64,000 bases of DNA from Tachypleus tridentatus (lineage: Eukaryota; Arthropoda; Merostomata; Xiphosura; Limulidae): the NCBI RefSeq assembly GCF_004210375.1, contig NW_027467782.1:25895276-25959275 (forward strand), given 5' to 3'. How positions within the stretch are numbered: the first letter of the stretch is position 1; each line of letters begins with the position of its first letter. Both the position numbers and the translations under genes were made by a program. Positions 22,440-33,182 of this stretch are shown one piece after another. Below the pieces are notes generated by a model, which did not search any database, was not told the origin of the DNA, and saw only the letters and a program-made list of their open reading frames with translations.

Positions 22440-23464
22440 TGACTTCATTTTATATGTCATTATTCCATATTTTAAGTAAGTTATGGATTCCACGTGAACA
22501 AAATTCCTTTAATTTGGATTCAAAAAACAATCTTAAGTCAGTTTTGAGTTCCTCGTTTTAACAAACATTTTTCATTTTAGTAATGCCGTGAGGATCTTCA
22601 AATATGATAATCAGATGGAGCAATATCTAGTGAATAGGATCGATGAGGCACAACTTCCCATTTTGAGGCCTGAAGTTTTTCTTGGGTCATTTATGAAGTG
22701 TGTAGGATTCAAAACACAATCTTAAGTCGTGCAAAACATTAGTCTTCTATATTGATTAATGCAGTTCTTTTCCTTATCAGTTCTTGGTGTTAGCACTTCA
22801 ACTGATGACAATATCTTTCAGCTGTGATTTGGATCCAAAATTTTGTGATAAACTGCACTTCCCAGATCCCACCAAACACAAGGCAAAACTTTTTTTTTTA
22901 ATATAAGTCATTCTTCGGTGTTGGTACAGGTGTGTAACAGAGATTCAACAATTGTCTCTTACGTTGAGTATGCTCATAAAAAAAAAAAAAACACTTCTCG
23001 TTGCCACTAACAATTCTTTCCAGAATTGGTTCATGAGCATTTCTTGTTTTCAAAGATTAACAAATAGTGACTCTCTCAACGTGTTAATTATCCGAAAACT
23101 AGTGTCCAAGTTTTGAAACTTTTCCAATTTCGTAGATGTAGTAGGTAATGATTGTTACATGGAGCTGTTGAGCCATTTCTCACAGTCAACTTTGGATTGC
23201 TTCAAATATTAAAATATTGACATTGAGAAAAGGCATAAATTTACAAGTTCTTTTCTTCAAACCGAATTACAACTTTTTGCATAAAAACGTTATTTACTTT
23301 CCTACCTAATATTCTCTGTGATAATTCTTTGTATCATTAAAGTTTTGTGCTCTGGTAGTCATCACTATGGCCACATTTTTTGTGTGCGCAGTATCACTAA
23401 TGTGTTTCTTTAAGTATTTGTTATACACACATACACGTGCCATCACTGAACAATTCCCTCTTAC
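22440..23464. other. AT-rich interval, no gene recognised
   Basis: Shared with unit 2 (43760-44785). Contains poly-T/poly-A runs at 22889-22899 and 22979-22992 that vary between units. Nothing supported. Confidence 0.5.
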
Positions 23465-23538
23465 TGTTGCAAACAGGCTCAATGTCGATGACTTTCATAT
23501 CAGTCATCAAACATGAGGTATACTGAGTGGGAGCTAGA
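23465..23538 (-). other. Exon-like segment (minus strand), weak
   Basis: The minus strand has TTTTTATAACAG before, and a donor-like GTAAGAG after, a 74-nt stretch open in one frame (LAPTQYTSCLMTDMKVIDIE...). Unit 2 carries the same with a Cys-to-Arg change. The protein is not recognised. Confidence 0.25.
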
Positions 23539-25036
23539 CTGTTATAAAAACAAAGTAATTTTTCATATTTTACTTAGGTGCTTCACACACTTCTTTGTTT
23601 GTATACCCCCTCACTATAGAGTATGTAGGACAATTTTTTGGTCTGCATTTTAAGTTTATCCTACTGCTGGTTATGAAGATTACTACTGCCAACTATACAG
23701 TTAAAATATTTAATGAAGATCACAACACTTTTTTACATTCTATATAAAATATAAAGGTCAGATCACATTTGTGAAATTGCCTACTTTTAAGTAGAGGAAA
23801 TTGATAAAGACAATGAATTTCATGGTATCATTAGTTTTACAAAGTATATAATTGTTTACAAGTAACTTCTCTTAGGAATTAAAACCAACAATCCTATCAC
23901 ACACGTAAATGGAAGAACTCAATGAAAGTATTTATATTTAAAAGAGTATCTTAAATGTATGTTCTATTTATCCTGTATATTTCCATACATGTCCATTACA
24001 AATGTTTGGTACCTTCATTATTTTGTACCATTTACATTTTTTGACAAGCAAGTACATCTGCATACTTTCTCTTTTATTACAGAAAACATATTTCAAGGGA
24101 CGTAATACTTTAGGTATAAACATTTCAAATGTAAAATATTTTTCGAAAACAAATCAGTATCATGAGAAAAAGTAAGAAAAAGAAAAAAACATTTGTCTTA
24201 GAAATCTTATATACAACATCATGCACACTATATTTCATCAGGAACACTATTTAACATAAGTATAGAAGGTATGAAATTTCTGCTTTTTAGAAACTTAAAT
24301 TAGGTTTAACAGATGTTCCACAACCAATAGCAATTCAAATTGGCTTGAAATAAATGTTTCCACTTTTATACTTGTATACTTATAGTGAATATAATTATCT
24401 TGATACTGTAAGTCCTAAAACCAAATCAAATTCCTAAAACAAGAATTGTTGAACCCTTTACAAGTGAAATATATTTATCTGTAACTTGGTAATCACATTC
24501 AAAATTTATTTTCCTTAAACTTTTGTCCAGAATAAAACTTAGTTTGCGCAAACTACAATGACAAGAAATGTTATAATATTTTTAACTCATTCTGGGATAG
24601 TTCAATAGTCAAGAGACAGGGTTAAAATCTCCCTTAGGTAAAAATATTTTTCATATAGCTACTTACCTCTGCACCACTGAGAGCTATTCACTTACATACA
24701 ACTATCACATGCCATCAACCTTGAACAAGCTCCCACGTGCATTATAACAGCTTATGACAATCACACTGCTGTAGCCCTCAACCAATGGGAAGGTCACACA
24801 ATCTCTATATAAGCACAAGTTTTCTCTTGACAAGGCAAAGAAAATTAACTGGATGTCAGAAAGATCAGGAAAGAATTGTCTGTTCTATTTGTTTTGTTTT
24901 TATAAGAGTTCAGAATTGGCTATGTCAATTATATTCCCAGAAAACTTTCATTTCAACACTGGCCTCTTAGAAGGAGGAGATTGGTTTAATATTTTCCATT
25001 CTCCTATGCTCAATACAGATTTTTGTTAAGTAATAC
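23539..25036. other. Interval without recognised gene
   Basis: AT-rich, shared with unit 2. Positions 24590-24800 contain GGGTTAAAATCTCCC and a CACTGAGAGCTATTCAC segment that may be an old tRNA-derived SINE. Unit 2 has about 33 bp near 45624-45656 that unit 1 lacks at 24305. Confidence 0.45.
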
Positions 25037-25129
25037 CTGTGAGGTAAAGACAGCAACTTGGTGGTTTCCCATGGCACCAGGAATGAGAAGTGTAAGATGT
25101 TTTTCTTCATGTAACATTGTATCAGATGA
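25037..25129 (-). other. Exon-like segment (minus strand)
   Basis: A 93-nt stretch between AG (upstream, plus 25130-25131) and GTATTACTT is open as 31 codons and reads TMLHEEKHLTLLIPGAMGNH and on to VAVFTSQ. The composition is globular-protein-like. In unit 2 the equivalent (46379-46468) has a 3-nt deletion that keeps the frame. Against it: the acceptor lacks a pyrimidine tract. The family is not recognised. Confidence 0.35.
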
Positions 25130-25848
25130 CTATCACCTTCTTCCATCAATTTTATTTTTTTTTTATCAATGAGGAATTTTCAATTTGTTGAAATGTGTAC
25201 ATTAATCAAGGTACCATAATACGTATATATATAAACCACATGAAAATGACTGGAAAATAAAACAAACGAAAGTCATCACACTAGATCTTCTGGGTATACA
25301 GGAGAATAAAAATTGGTAGGAGGCAAAATCCAGAGAAAAGGAAACTGCATAATTATATAAGTTATGGAAGCCAAATGTGTTACTTTTAGTTCACATACCA
25401 GTCTGTGAGATCGCCAAAGACAAACAACGAAAAGAGGCTGTGCTATGTTGAAACTGGCAGGAGATGCGAAAATGTCTATGGTCTGACTCACCCAAAGAAG
25501 AATATGCAAGATGGATCAGTTAGTGATCCTAAACAGTTAAAGCAGAAAAGGATAAATCAAGAGACCTCTCTAATGAAAAGAGTGATTCAGATATGATAAA
25601 GAAATGACAGGATAAGAATTAATTGATTGATTTAGTGTTTTATGGCACAAACATCCAGTAAAAAAGGTAAAAAAAATTATATGTAGTAAAATACATAAAA
25701 GGAAATGATGGTGAAACAAAACATCATTGAAAAACAGAAAAAACATAAAACCAATGTTGACACCTAGTCAACAATGTTGAGAGAGAGAGCAGAGTAAAAG
25801 AAGTTGTAAAGGACTTTCTTTAGCAAAATGGTAATGATCATAACCCGC

Positions 25849-26082
25849 CAGGAAGACTCACAGGTAAGTTCAAGAATCACTGTCAGTCATCTGAAGTTGG
25901 CCTTTTCAGTCCTGGTTCTGAGTTATGTGTCATTAAGGCCAGTACTAAAAGGTAAAGTAATAAAAGTGTTAAATGACATGTAGCAAAAATGTAATAACAA
26001 CTCCCCAGGACGACTAACGGGTAGTTCAAACAGCAGCGTTAGTCATCTGAAGTTGGCCTTTCCAGTCCTGGTGTCGAGTTAT
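25849..26082 (-). repeat. Direct repeats in Jockey 3' region
   Basis: Two copies, about 80 bp long and about 155 bp apart (25849-25928 and 26004-26082), share GTCATCTGAAGTTGGCCTTT, CAGTCCTGGT and GAGTTAT. Also in unit 2. Confidence 0.75.
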
Positions 26083-26238
26083 ATAATGCTCTGGCCATTT
26101 TACAATGTCAAATGGAACTAGAGAGGAGGAAACTGTAAAAGGGAACCACAATTAAAAAGGTGAAATGAAGAAATATTCAACACTTAAATGAGATTAAAAA
26201 GATTAATGGCCATTAAAAAACTAAAACTTTATCAACGT

Positions 26239-26270
26239 GGACAGTGTCACCATCACCAATAACACTGTCC
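26239..26270. repeat. Stem-loop in Jockey 3' region
   Basis: GGACAGTGT (26239-26247) and ACACTGTCC (26262-26270) form a perfect 9-bp stem with a 14-base loop. Also present in unit 2 at about 47577-47608. Possibly part of the LINE RNA 3' structure. Confidence 0.7.
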
Positions 26271-26303
26271 AATGTTACAGATAAACCCTATGAAAAAAAA
26301 TGT

Positions 26304-27146
26304 TTAAAATGGTGCCGTCGTTGAGAATCGTAACAGCAGCTGCTGTATAATACAGCCAGTTACCGCTGCCACATAGTCTTCTATTGATGGCTGATTCACG
26401 ATGGCAGGATCAAGTTCTGCGAGAGCAGTGAAAGTGGACCAGTCTGCCTGATCCAGCTTCCACCGGGGCACACGGGTAGAGTGGCATCCACCACGGCCAG
26501 TCTCTCTCAAAAGGATCGGAAAATGATCACTGCCTAGTGGATTACTGTCAACCCTCCATGAAAAATGGGAGAATAATGAAGGGGAGCAAACTGAGAGATC
26601 AATAGCAGTAAAGGACTGACTAGGTGCATGAACATAAGTGGAAGAACCAGTATTGAAAAGAGAAAGATTGTGATCAGAGAGCATACTCTCTATAGAACGA
26701 CCCCTCTTATCAATAACAGCACTTCCCCAGAGGGGATGATGTTCATTAAAGTCCCCCAGGATTAGAAATGGAGACGGTAACTGTTCAACGAGAGCATCAA
26801 GGTATGATTGATCATATGTCTCTCCAGGGGACAGGTAGAGAGAACAAACAGTGATGGTATGACCCAAGGAAACACGGATGGCTACGGCCTCCAAGGGTGT
26901 GTTGAATGACAAAGACAGGGTGGGCAGATGCTGATCAACCAACAGTGCCACCCCTCCATGTACTCGTCCATCACTCAGCCTAAAATTTCTGTACAGAGAA
27001 AACTGCCGAATGGTGAATGTATCAGCAGGTTTGAGAAATGTTTCTTGTAAGGAAAGACAAACAGGATGGTAGGAAGCAATAAGTGTTTTGATAACATCCA
27101 GATTAGAAGATAAACCTCGACAGTTCCATTGTATCAAGGTGGCCAT
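26304..27146 (-). CDS. Jockey ORF2 truncated to its endonuclease
   Basis: 280 codons from ATG at 27146. The AP-endonuclease-like fold is complete by motif: IQWNCRGLSSN at the N-terminus, LQETFL (metal-binding Glu), GGVALLVDQ, ILGDFNEHHPLWGS (catalytic Asp/Asn) and GSDHFPILL (catalytic Asp-His). After ELDPAIVNQPSIEDYV the protein ends at RFSTTAPF, and none of the RT motifs follow. It could encode a nicking endonuclease without polymerase; expression is unknown. In unit 2 (47640-48474) several one-base changes break the frame. It follows ORF1 as in Jockey elements. Confidence 0.8.
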   Translation of the reverse strand: MATLIQWNCRGLSSNLDVIKTLIASYHPVCLSLQETFLKPADTFTIRQFSLYRNFRLSDGRVHGGVALLVDQHLPTLSLSFNTPLEAVAIRVSLGHTITVCSLYLSPGETYDQSYLDALVEQLPSPFLILGDFNEHHPLWGSAVIDKRGRSIESMLSDHNLSLFNTGSSTYVHAPSQSFTAIDLSVCSPSLFSHFSWRVDSNPLGSDHFPILLRETGRGGCHSTRVPRWKLDQADWSTFTALAELDPAIVNQPSIEDYVAAVTGCIIQQLLLRFSTTAPF

Positions 27147-27188
27147 TTTTAATGACGTGTAGGTGAAATGGCTGGAGAACCCTTCTGT

Positions 27189-28395
27189 TTATGACCACGT
27201 CTTTTTTTCCTTACTGTCCTTAGTCAGAGGAGGTCTATCAACCTCTGTGGATCCTGCCCTGGGCCAAGTGGGCATGTCTTTGTTATTGGAAGGGGATTCC
27301 AGTGACTGAGGACGTGAACGAATGATTGTTTTGCCTCTTGGGGTGGAAGAAAAAGATGTATCAGAAGAAATGCCTGTATTTGAAACTGAAGGATGTGGAT
27401 CTTGAGCTTTGTTGGAATGTATGGGTGGAACAGAGACAGAGATGGGTGTTGAAGTCGATTCATCAACCTGTTTAACCATGGAGGTCAAAAGGATTTTCAT
27501 TGGCTTTGAAAACGATTCTTTTGGAGGCACAGAGAGATCTGTCTGCACTCCCACTGTAGTTGTGGAATGAAATGCAGCAGCATATGTCCGAGATAAAGTT
27601 GTGGGCAGCACTTTCGGAGCCTCGGGATAACTAATGTTGTGTGTTGTTTTCAAACCCTGCACCCATTTTTCCTCCAACCATTTTGAGCAAGAACGAAAGT
27701 AGGAAGGGTGAGAACCATTGCAGTTGACACAATGTGGGTCCATGTCACAGTCATAGGCATCGTGGTCCTTGCCACCACAACGACCACATGTCAGGGAACC
27801 ACGACATGATGTCTTTGAGTGGCCGAATCTCTGACATTGGAAACATTGGAGAGGGTTTGGAATGTATGGCCGTACCCTGCATATGAGATAACCTGCCTTG
27901 ATGGTGGCAGGTGCACGTGATGATGTAAATGTCAAAACGAGGGTATTTGTTGGCAGTGTATCTTCATCTTTGCGAGTGGAGATGCGCCTCACTGCAGAAA
28001 CTCCTTGAGTGGAGAGACCAGCGAGAATCTCTGATTCGGGGATGTTCTTCAAATTTCTCTCAACAATAATTCCTCGTGATGAATTCAAGGTAGCATGAGG
28101 GGTAACCTCAATCGGTACATCTCCAATTGCCTTTGAATTCAAGAGGAGTTCACTGTGTTGGGATATGGATGTTTCAACCAATATGTCTCCAGATCGAAGC
28201 TTCTTTATTGACTTTGGAGAGCCAGCAATTCCCTCTAGTCCCTTCTGAATAAAAAAGGGGACAATTGCCTAAAAGGTATTTCCGAAAGAGAATGTAATAT
28301 AAGAAACTGAGGTACGTGTGTTACAGATGTTGAAGATTGCTGTTCAGAGTCTTCAAGACGTGGTCGCTTACCTATTGACTGCTTTTCACTATTTT
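27189..28395 (-). pseudogene. Jockey ORF1 (Gag-like, three CCHC knuckles)
   Basis: RNA-binding protein of a Jockey-type LINE. The main frame (27189-28181, 330 codons) has IKAGYLICRVRPYIPNPLQC leading into three knuckles: CFQCQRFGHSKTSC, CGRCGGKDHDAYDC and CVNCNGSHPSYFRSC. The N-terminal part is in another frame (KRPRLEDSEQQSS... around 28370-28270); a one-base shift at the T6 run (28251-28256) joins it to FIQKGLEGI. An in-frame stop lies further upstream. A seventh T near 27205 shifts the C-terminus, so this copy ends KEKKTWS, while unit 2 reads on to a stop two bases before the ORF2 ATG, which is probably the ancestral arrangement. Confidence 0.85.
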
Positions 28396-28869
28396 ATTTA
28401 AGTTTTTAAAGGAGGATCCATAGGAAAAAGACAAATTTCGGAACCCACTGACCCCACCCACCATGGAGCCCTACGAGGGAATGCACTACAAAGTCATGCA
28501 AGGACAATGCAGCAACGCCAGGATTTTGTGAGGACTATACCCAAACACCAGCATCAGGCACAATGCCCACAACACCTGTTGAGAACTTCCAACACTGGTA
28601 TTTGGTTGACTCTAGCCCAAGTGGACCAGCCGATTGACCCAAGGGGTCACCCAAAGGCCGCCCATCTATAGGAATTCAAGGTCAAAGTGGTGTATTAGGG
28701 TTGGACCCCTCAACCACCAAGATCCACTCTTCCCCTTCACGGGTTGCCACGCACGGCAAACATGTGGGTGGATGTTTACATCCCAGAGAAGGTAACCAGA
28801 CAGAACAGAACCTTACCTGGGAGGTCCCTCACCACGCACAGGAATCCACACTGAGGGAACAGTATAAAA

Positions 28870-30520
28870 AACCAACTTTATGGAAACAACAAAAGACTAG
28901 AATAAAATCCATAGTAGAGACAGATTCTATAATTCCTTCTGTTAATAATAAAGATACAGAAGATCAGTGAGAAGTGGATAGAAAATAGAACAATAAGAAA
29001 GGTAAAGTATGAAAAAGAAGATTGAAATTATGAGATAGGACATACAAAGCCCCAGGTTGTTAGAGAAAAAGTAAACTGGGAGATGAAGTAAGAGAGGAAG
29101 GCACTGACAGGACCAAGACTGGGACTGGTTCCAAAGAAGAATAACCTCTGAAGTCTAAACCCTGGATTCCAAAGGATTAGGAGCAATCTCAAAAGACAGA
29201 ACTATAAAAACAATAGACAAGACAAAGCACCTAGATATAAGATGAAGGGATATGAACACCAAACTTAGGAAATACCATAAACAAATAAATCAGAACAAAG
29301 AGAGAAGGGGAAAAGTAAAACTAAAGTAACAAACCGATTTTAAACCATCTGTATACTAGGGAATAGAAGTATGGTTCAAAATATGTTTGGCAATGAAAAT
29401 AGTACAACCAATTGAAGTATCAACCTTCCTCAGATGATTCAGAGAAAGGTAACAGGCAGAGGTGGTAATAAAACATCGTGTGGTGGGCTGATCAGTGGAG
29501 ACAGCAACGTCAATCTATGACATACTGAACTCAGTCAGCTACACCTAAATATGAAGACTAAAAACAAGAATGGCAGACTGTATATTCCCAAAAAGTAGAG
29601 CCAGTGGAACCCAGTGTACAGACTCTGAACTGGAGAAGTGTGGAAAGACCCTGTTCAGGGCTGAAGTATCAGATGGTGAATAGCATACAGCATGTTCAAG
29701 GCCAAGGTCCTGAGAGAAACTTAGATAAAGAGACAAACAGTCCAGTTTTGAACAAAAAATCAATCTGCCTCATAACAGCTCCAAAATGTTCAGTGCCCTT
29801 GTTCACTTCGTATTTCAGTCGGTTGGATAAGTTTTACTACTGTGTATATTTCACAGTTATATCATTAGATAGGGTCAGAAAGACATTGTAAAGTAAAAGC
29901 AGCCAAATTGGAAATGTTTAGAAAACTGAGGCTGTGCAAAAATAAAAATTGTTATTGCATTTTCACAATCTGCAATTATTATGTACTTCCAACACTTGTT
30001 TCACTACTTTCATTACAGTTGGTGTTAGGGTATAGAAGATAAGAGAGCAAGTTTAAAGTTCTATGAAAAATAAAAAAAAATGATATTCATTTTGAAGGCA
30101 TAATGAGTAATGTAAATTAAACATAAAACCATTAGATGAACACAAGTAATTTTATTCTTAGCATAACAAATCACACTTTACACAGAATTACTTGACAGAG
30201 AATTCATAAATTAATGGATAAATGTTTTATGAAAGCAATTTACTCGAAATATAATTTCAGTTTGCAAAAGGAATGTAACGTTTAGATAAACATTTGCAAA
30301 AACTCATGATGATACACTTTGTATATTTAGAATATTTCAGTGGTTAATGTAATTTCATGTTTACATGGAGATTACAAAACTGGTCAGAATGACCAAGCAC
30401 ACATACAGGTTTAATAGAGTATAATCTAATTGACAATGGAATATGCATGTGGATCAGAATCAGTTGCCTAAATGTTTTAGTTTGAAGTACATTTTTTTAA
30501 AATTCTTTAGATACACTTAC
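28870..30520. other. Purine-rich interval, no gene called
   Basis: The plus strand is A- and G-rich. One plus frame gives K/E/S/Q-rich protein-like text between many stops (KTGTGSKEE, PLKSKPWIPK, VEPSVQTLNWRSVERP). The stop density is close to chance for this base composition, so it is not called. 30030-30480 is plain AT-rich DNA. Confidence 0.4.
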
Positions 30521-30613
30521 CATTTTGGAAACTTCTAGTAAGCCTAATTTTCTTTTCACTTTTGATAAAACACCACCAGTGACTTCATCAGGAAAACTGC
30601 TCTTGATTGGATG
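30521..30613 (-). other. Exon-like segment with good splice sites (minus strand)
   Basis: The minus strand shows TAATTTTTACAG, then 93 nt, then GTAAGTGTATC, a canonical donor. The 93 nt are open as 31 codons (HPIKSSFPDEVTGG, then LSKVKRKLGLLEVSKM). This is the best internal-exon candidate in the window. It lies in unique sequence between units 1 and 2. I do not recognise the protein; the segment has a basic K-rich half. Nearby exons of the same gene could not be joined to it. Confidence 0.5.
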
Positions 30614-31787
30614 CTGTAAAAATTACTTTTCATAAATGTACTTGCTACAGTTAATTTTAAACATGAGTGAGGAATAAAATCAGGGAGAATGTTTATAATA
30701 CATAATATGTAGTTTGTTTTTCAATGTTCCAAAACCAATCTTTTTGTTAAAATACAGTTTACTACTAATTATTTGGTATTGGATACTTTTGTATCAAGGT
30801 GGTTAATTACCTCAGACTCATTTCAGTTACATTCTTAACCATAATGTTGGCAAGTCTTTCTGCAATTTTACATCAAATCTTATTTCTTTATTGAAATTAT
30901 ATTGAAATAAATAAATTTTATAATCTTAAAATCCCTTTCTATGGGAAAAGATTGAGTATAGAAAATCTTAGTGATTTACATAAAAACATAATTAAAGAAA
31001 AAGTTATTAATTCAAATTCTGTTAAACATTTATGAAACAAAAAGTAACTTCTGAATTACAAGGTGACAAGTGCCTGAAGGATCAAACTACTTCATAAGAA
31101 AGATAATCAGTATATCTTGCTCTGATCCACCAAATACTTATGAAGTGGTGTACAACTTTGGTCTTCATAGACAAGAAGGAATGGTGATGTATAAAGGACT
31201 GTTCAGAGTGATGCAACTTAAACTGATTATCAAGTAAAAACGAGGAAGTTATCTTTATATTAAAGTCACTAGTTGGTCCTCGATTGTCTTCACTTGAAAT
31301 ATTGTGTGAGCTTTGTCTGAGTAATGACACTGATTTGTTGTAAATTGTTCACATTACAGCTACTAAAATTATTCCAGGGATGGAAAGGTTATATTAAGAT
31401 CTCTTTAGAAAAGATCAACAGACAAGGTTTTCAGTATGTTTAAGTGGGTGATACTAATGGATCAAGGAGATAATCCTGTCAGTGTACTATGTAGTGCTGG
31501 ATTGTGACTCTGCACCATATTTTATGCACAATATCTTAAGGAAGATCCAGAGGCATGCTCTCCAGAAATATTTAAAATAAGAAACACCATTCTCTCCATT
31601 TTCTGGTCTTTTTTAAAATAAGGGTATAAAAAATGATTAAATTTCCAATGAACATGTGATTTAGTAAGGTGTAAAACATCTTTTCATGAATGTAATAACT
31701 TTTTTCCTTCAGTAACATGAAGATGACTTTGAAGTAGGTAAAACTTTTTGTTAAATATAATTTTTTTGGGGAGTGAGTGGCGAAGAG
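30614..31787. other. AT-rich interval, no gene recognised
   Basis: An 82-codon minus frame (31082-31330; HNISSEDNRGPTSDFNIKI...) is the only longer one and has no support. No repeats seen. Confidence 0.45.
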
Positions 31788-31800
31788 ACTGATCACAATA

Positions 31801-32059
31801 GTCCAGGTGGTTAAGGCACTTGACTCGTAGGCGGAGGGTAGCAGGCTTGAATCTCGATCACACCCAATATGCTCGCTATTTCAGCCATAGGAACTTCATA
31901 ATGTAGCGCTTAATTGCACTATTAGTTGGTAAAAGAGTCGTCCAATAGTTGACGGTGAGTGATGTTGACTAGCTACCTTCCCATTTGCCTTACACTACTA
32001 AATTAGGGACGGCTAACGCAGATAGCCCTTGTGTAGCTTTGCATGAAATTCAAAATAAC
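31801..32059 (+). mobile_element. SINE-1 with 13-bp target duplication
   Basis: Plus-strand full-length copy: tRNA-like head GGTGGTTAAGGCACTTGACT (A box), GGCTTGAATCTCG (B box), then body and tail. Flanked by ACTGATCACAATA (31788-31800) and ACTGAACACAATA (32060-32072), one mismatch. Confidence 0.9.
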
Positions 32060-32212
32060 ACTGAACACAATATTCCAAATGTTTGCTCTTAAGTTATATA
32101 ATATACCTGCCAGGCGAGTTGTTTAAAGAATTTTCATAACAATAATTGTGATTATCTAACAAGTATTATTGTCAAACAATAATATTTTGCAATAAAATGG
32201 CATAATCTTTAG

Positions 32213-32279
32213 CCCTTGGTGAGCTCAGCAGATAGCCCAATGTGACTTTGCTATAAGAAAACACACACACAAACACATA
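32213..32279 (+). mobile_element. SINE-2 3' fragment
   Basis: GGTGAGCTCAGCAGATAGCC followed by CTTTGCTATAAGAAAACACAC and a CA-rich end, matching 21410-21470. Confidence 0.7.
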
Positions 32280-32783
32280 ATCTTAATATTTTTTCCATCT
32301 CATTTTAAATTTGTATATTTTGAATTAAAATCAAAGCTGTTTCCAAATTGAATTGTGGTTCTGTGGCATTACCACAAATTTTTCACCTTCTAGTTTCTGT
32401 ACTTTGTCAGCTTTAGGCATTTAATCGGAAACTTCTATAATACATTATTTGTCTGACATCTTTGTTGCTTCTAAGCATTGTAAAATCACGTGCTTACATT
32501 AAAAATATCAACAATGAATTAGTTTCTTAGCAACACAGAAATTAGGAAACTTTTATAACCTTAGTTACATAAAACATTTAAATTTTAGTGCAAATAGATA
32601 TAAAGTTATAGTGGAGATGAAATTATATTTACAAACATTTATTTTATCACACTCGGTGCTTTAATAACCGCATTGCCCGCACAAACAAGAGATAAACGTG
32701 AAGGTATTGAACTCAACGCCTTGAACAGCTTATTGTATTAAGTAGCTAATATCTATTACCGAGTATATCTTTCACTTTCGGAC

Positions 32784-32845
32784 GACTAATTTAGAGATGG
32801 CTCGCGCAGCCACCTCATGTAGCTTTGTGCGAAATTCAAAGAAAC
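32784..32845 (+). mobile_element. SINE-1 tail fragment
   Basis: CTAATTTAGAGATGGCTCGCG followed by CATGTAGCTTTGTGCGAAAT; only the last about 60 bp of the family. Confidence 0.65.
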
Positions 32846-33182
32846 AAATCTTTAATTTTGATCTAGGAAGATATCTTTATCTGTAGGATCAACGTGTCAA
32901 TGAGAAAGCAAAATTTGAGAATGAATAGAGCACTTTGTATTGTTCTCTCTCTTGGGTTTTGGGTATCATATGTACTCTGAAGGGTCAGGTGCTCTTTGAC
33001 CTCTTCCGCTGTTCTTTATTTATATGATCATGCAGTGTTGGTTGGTGTTAGTTCCTGCTTTAGAGTCAGAGTGGGCTGAATTTACTCCGACCCTTTTAAG
33101 ATCAATGTCCATGTACTGGTATACATATACAGATATTATTTTGCCTTGTCAGTAAGAAGTCTAGTTTGATGGTGGCCCTTTT

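Larger units (their letters stand above)
1..27755. repeat. Segmental duplication unit 1
   Basis: This is the longest copy of a sequence that recurs later in the window. Stretch 1-1294 matches 36312-37580, 15390-19609 matches 37600-41818, 20548-27755 matches 41819-49078, 11476-13895 matches 49881-52294, and 15422-21308 matches 52281-58059. The copies are collinear and by eye differ at a few percent of sites, many being one-base homopolymer changes. Stretches 1303-11475 and the body of the Penelope insertion at 13896-14526 occur only here. The window starts inside the unit, so its left end is unknown. Confidence 0.9.
25618..28850 (-). mobile_element. Jockey-type LINE, internally deleted
   Basis: Minus-strand non-LTR retrotransposon. 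From its 5' end: a GC-richer leader (about 28850-28410), ORF1 with three zinc knuckles, ORF2 reduced to the endonuclease, then a 3' region with two long direct repeats, ending ATAAAACACTAAATCAATCA as Jockey-group elements do. The whole RT is missing: coding stops at 26304 and 3'UTR-like sequence follows. The 5' boundary is estimated and no target duplication was found. Unit 2 carries the 3' two-thirds (46960-49078). Confidence 0.85.

Noticed and set aside
22235-22561. 108-codon plus frame and 64-codon minus frame
   Set aside because: Both fall on the mariner-like terminal sequence with repeated TTCG/GAAC motifs; no protein family fits.
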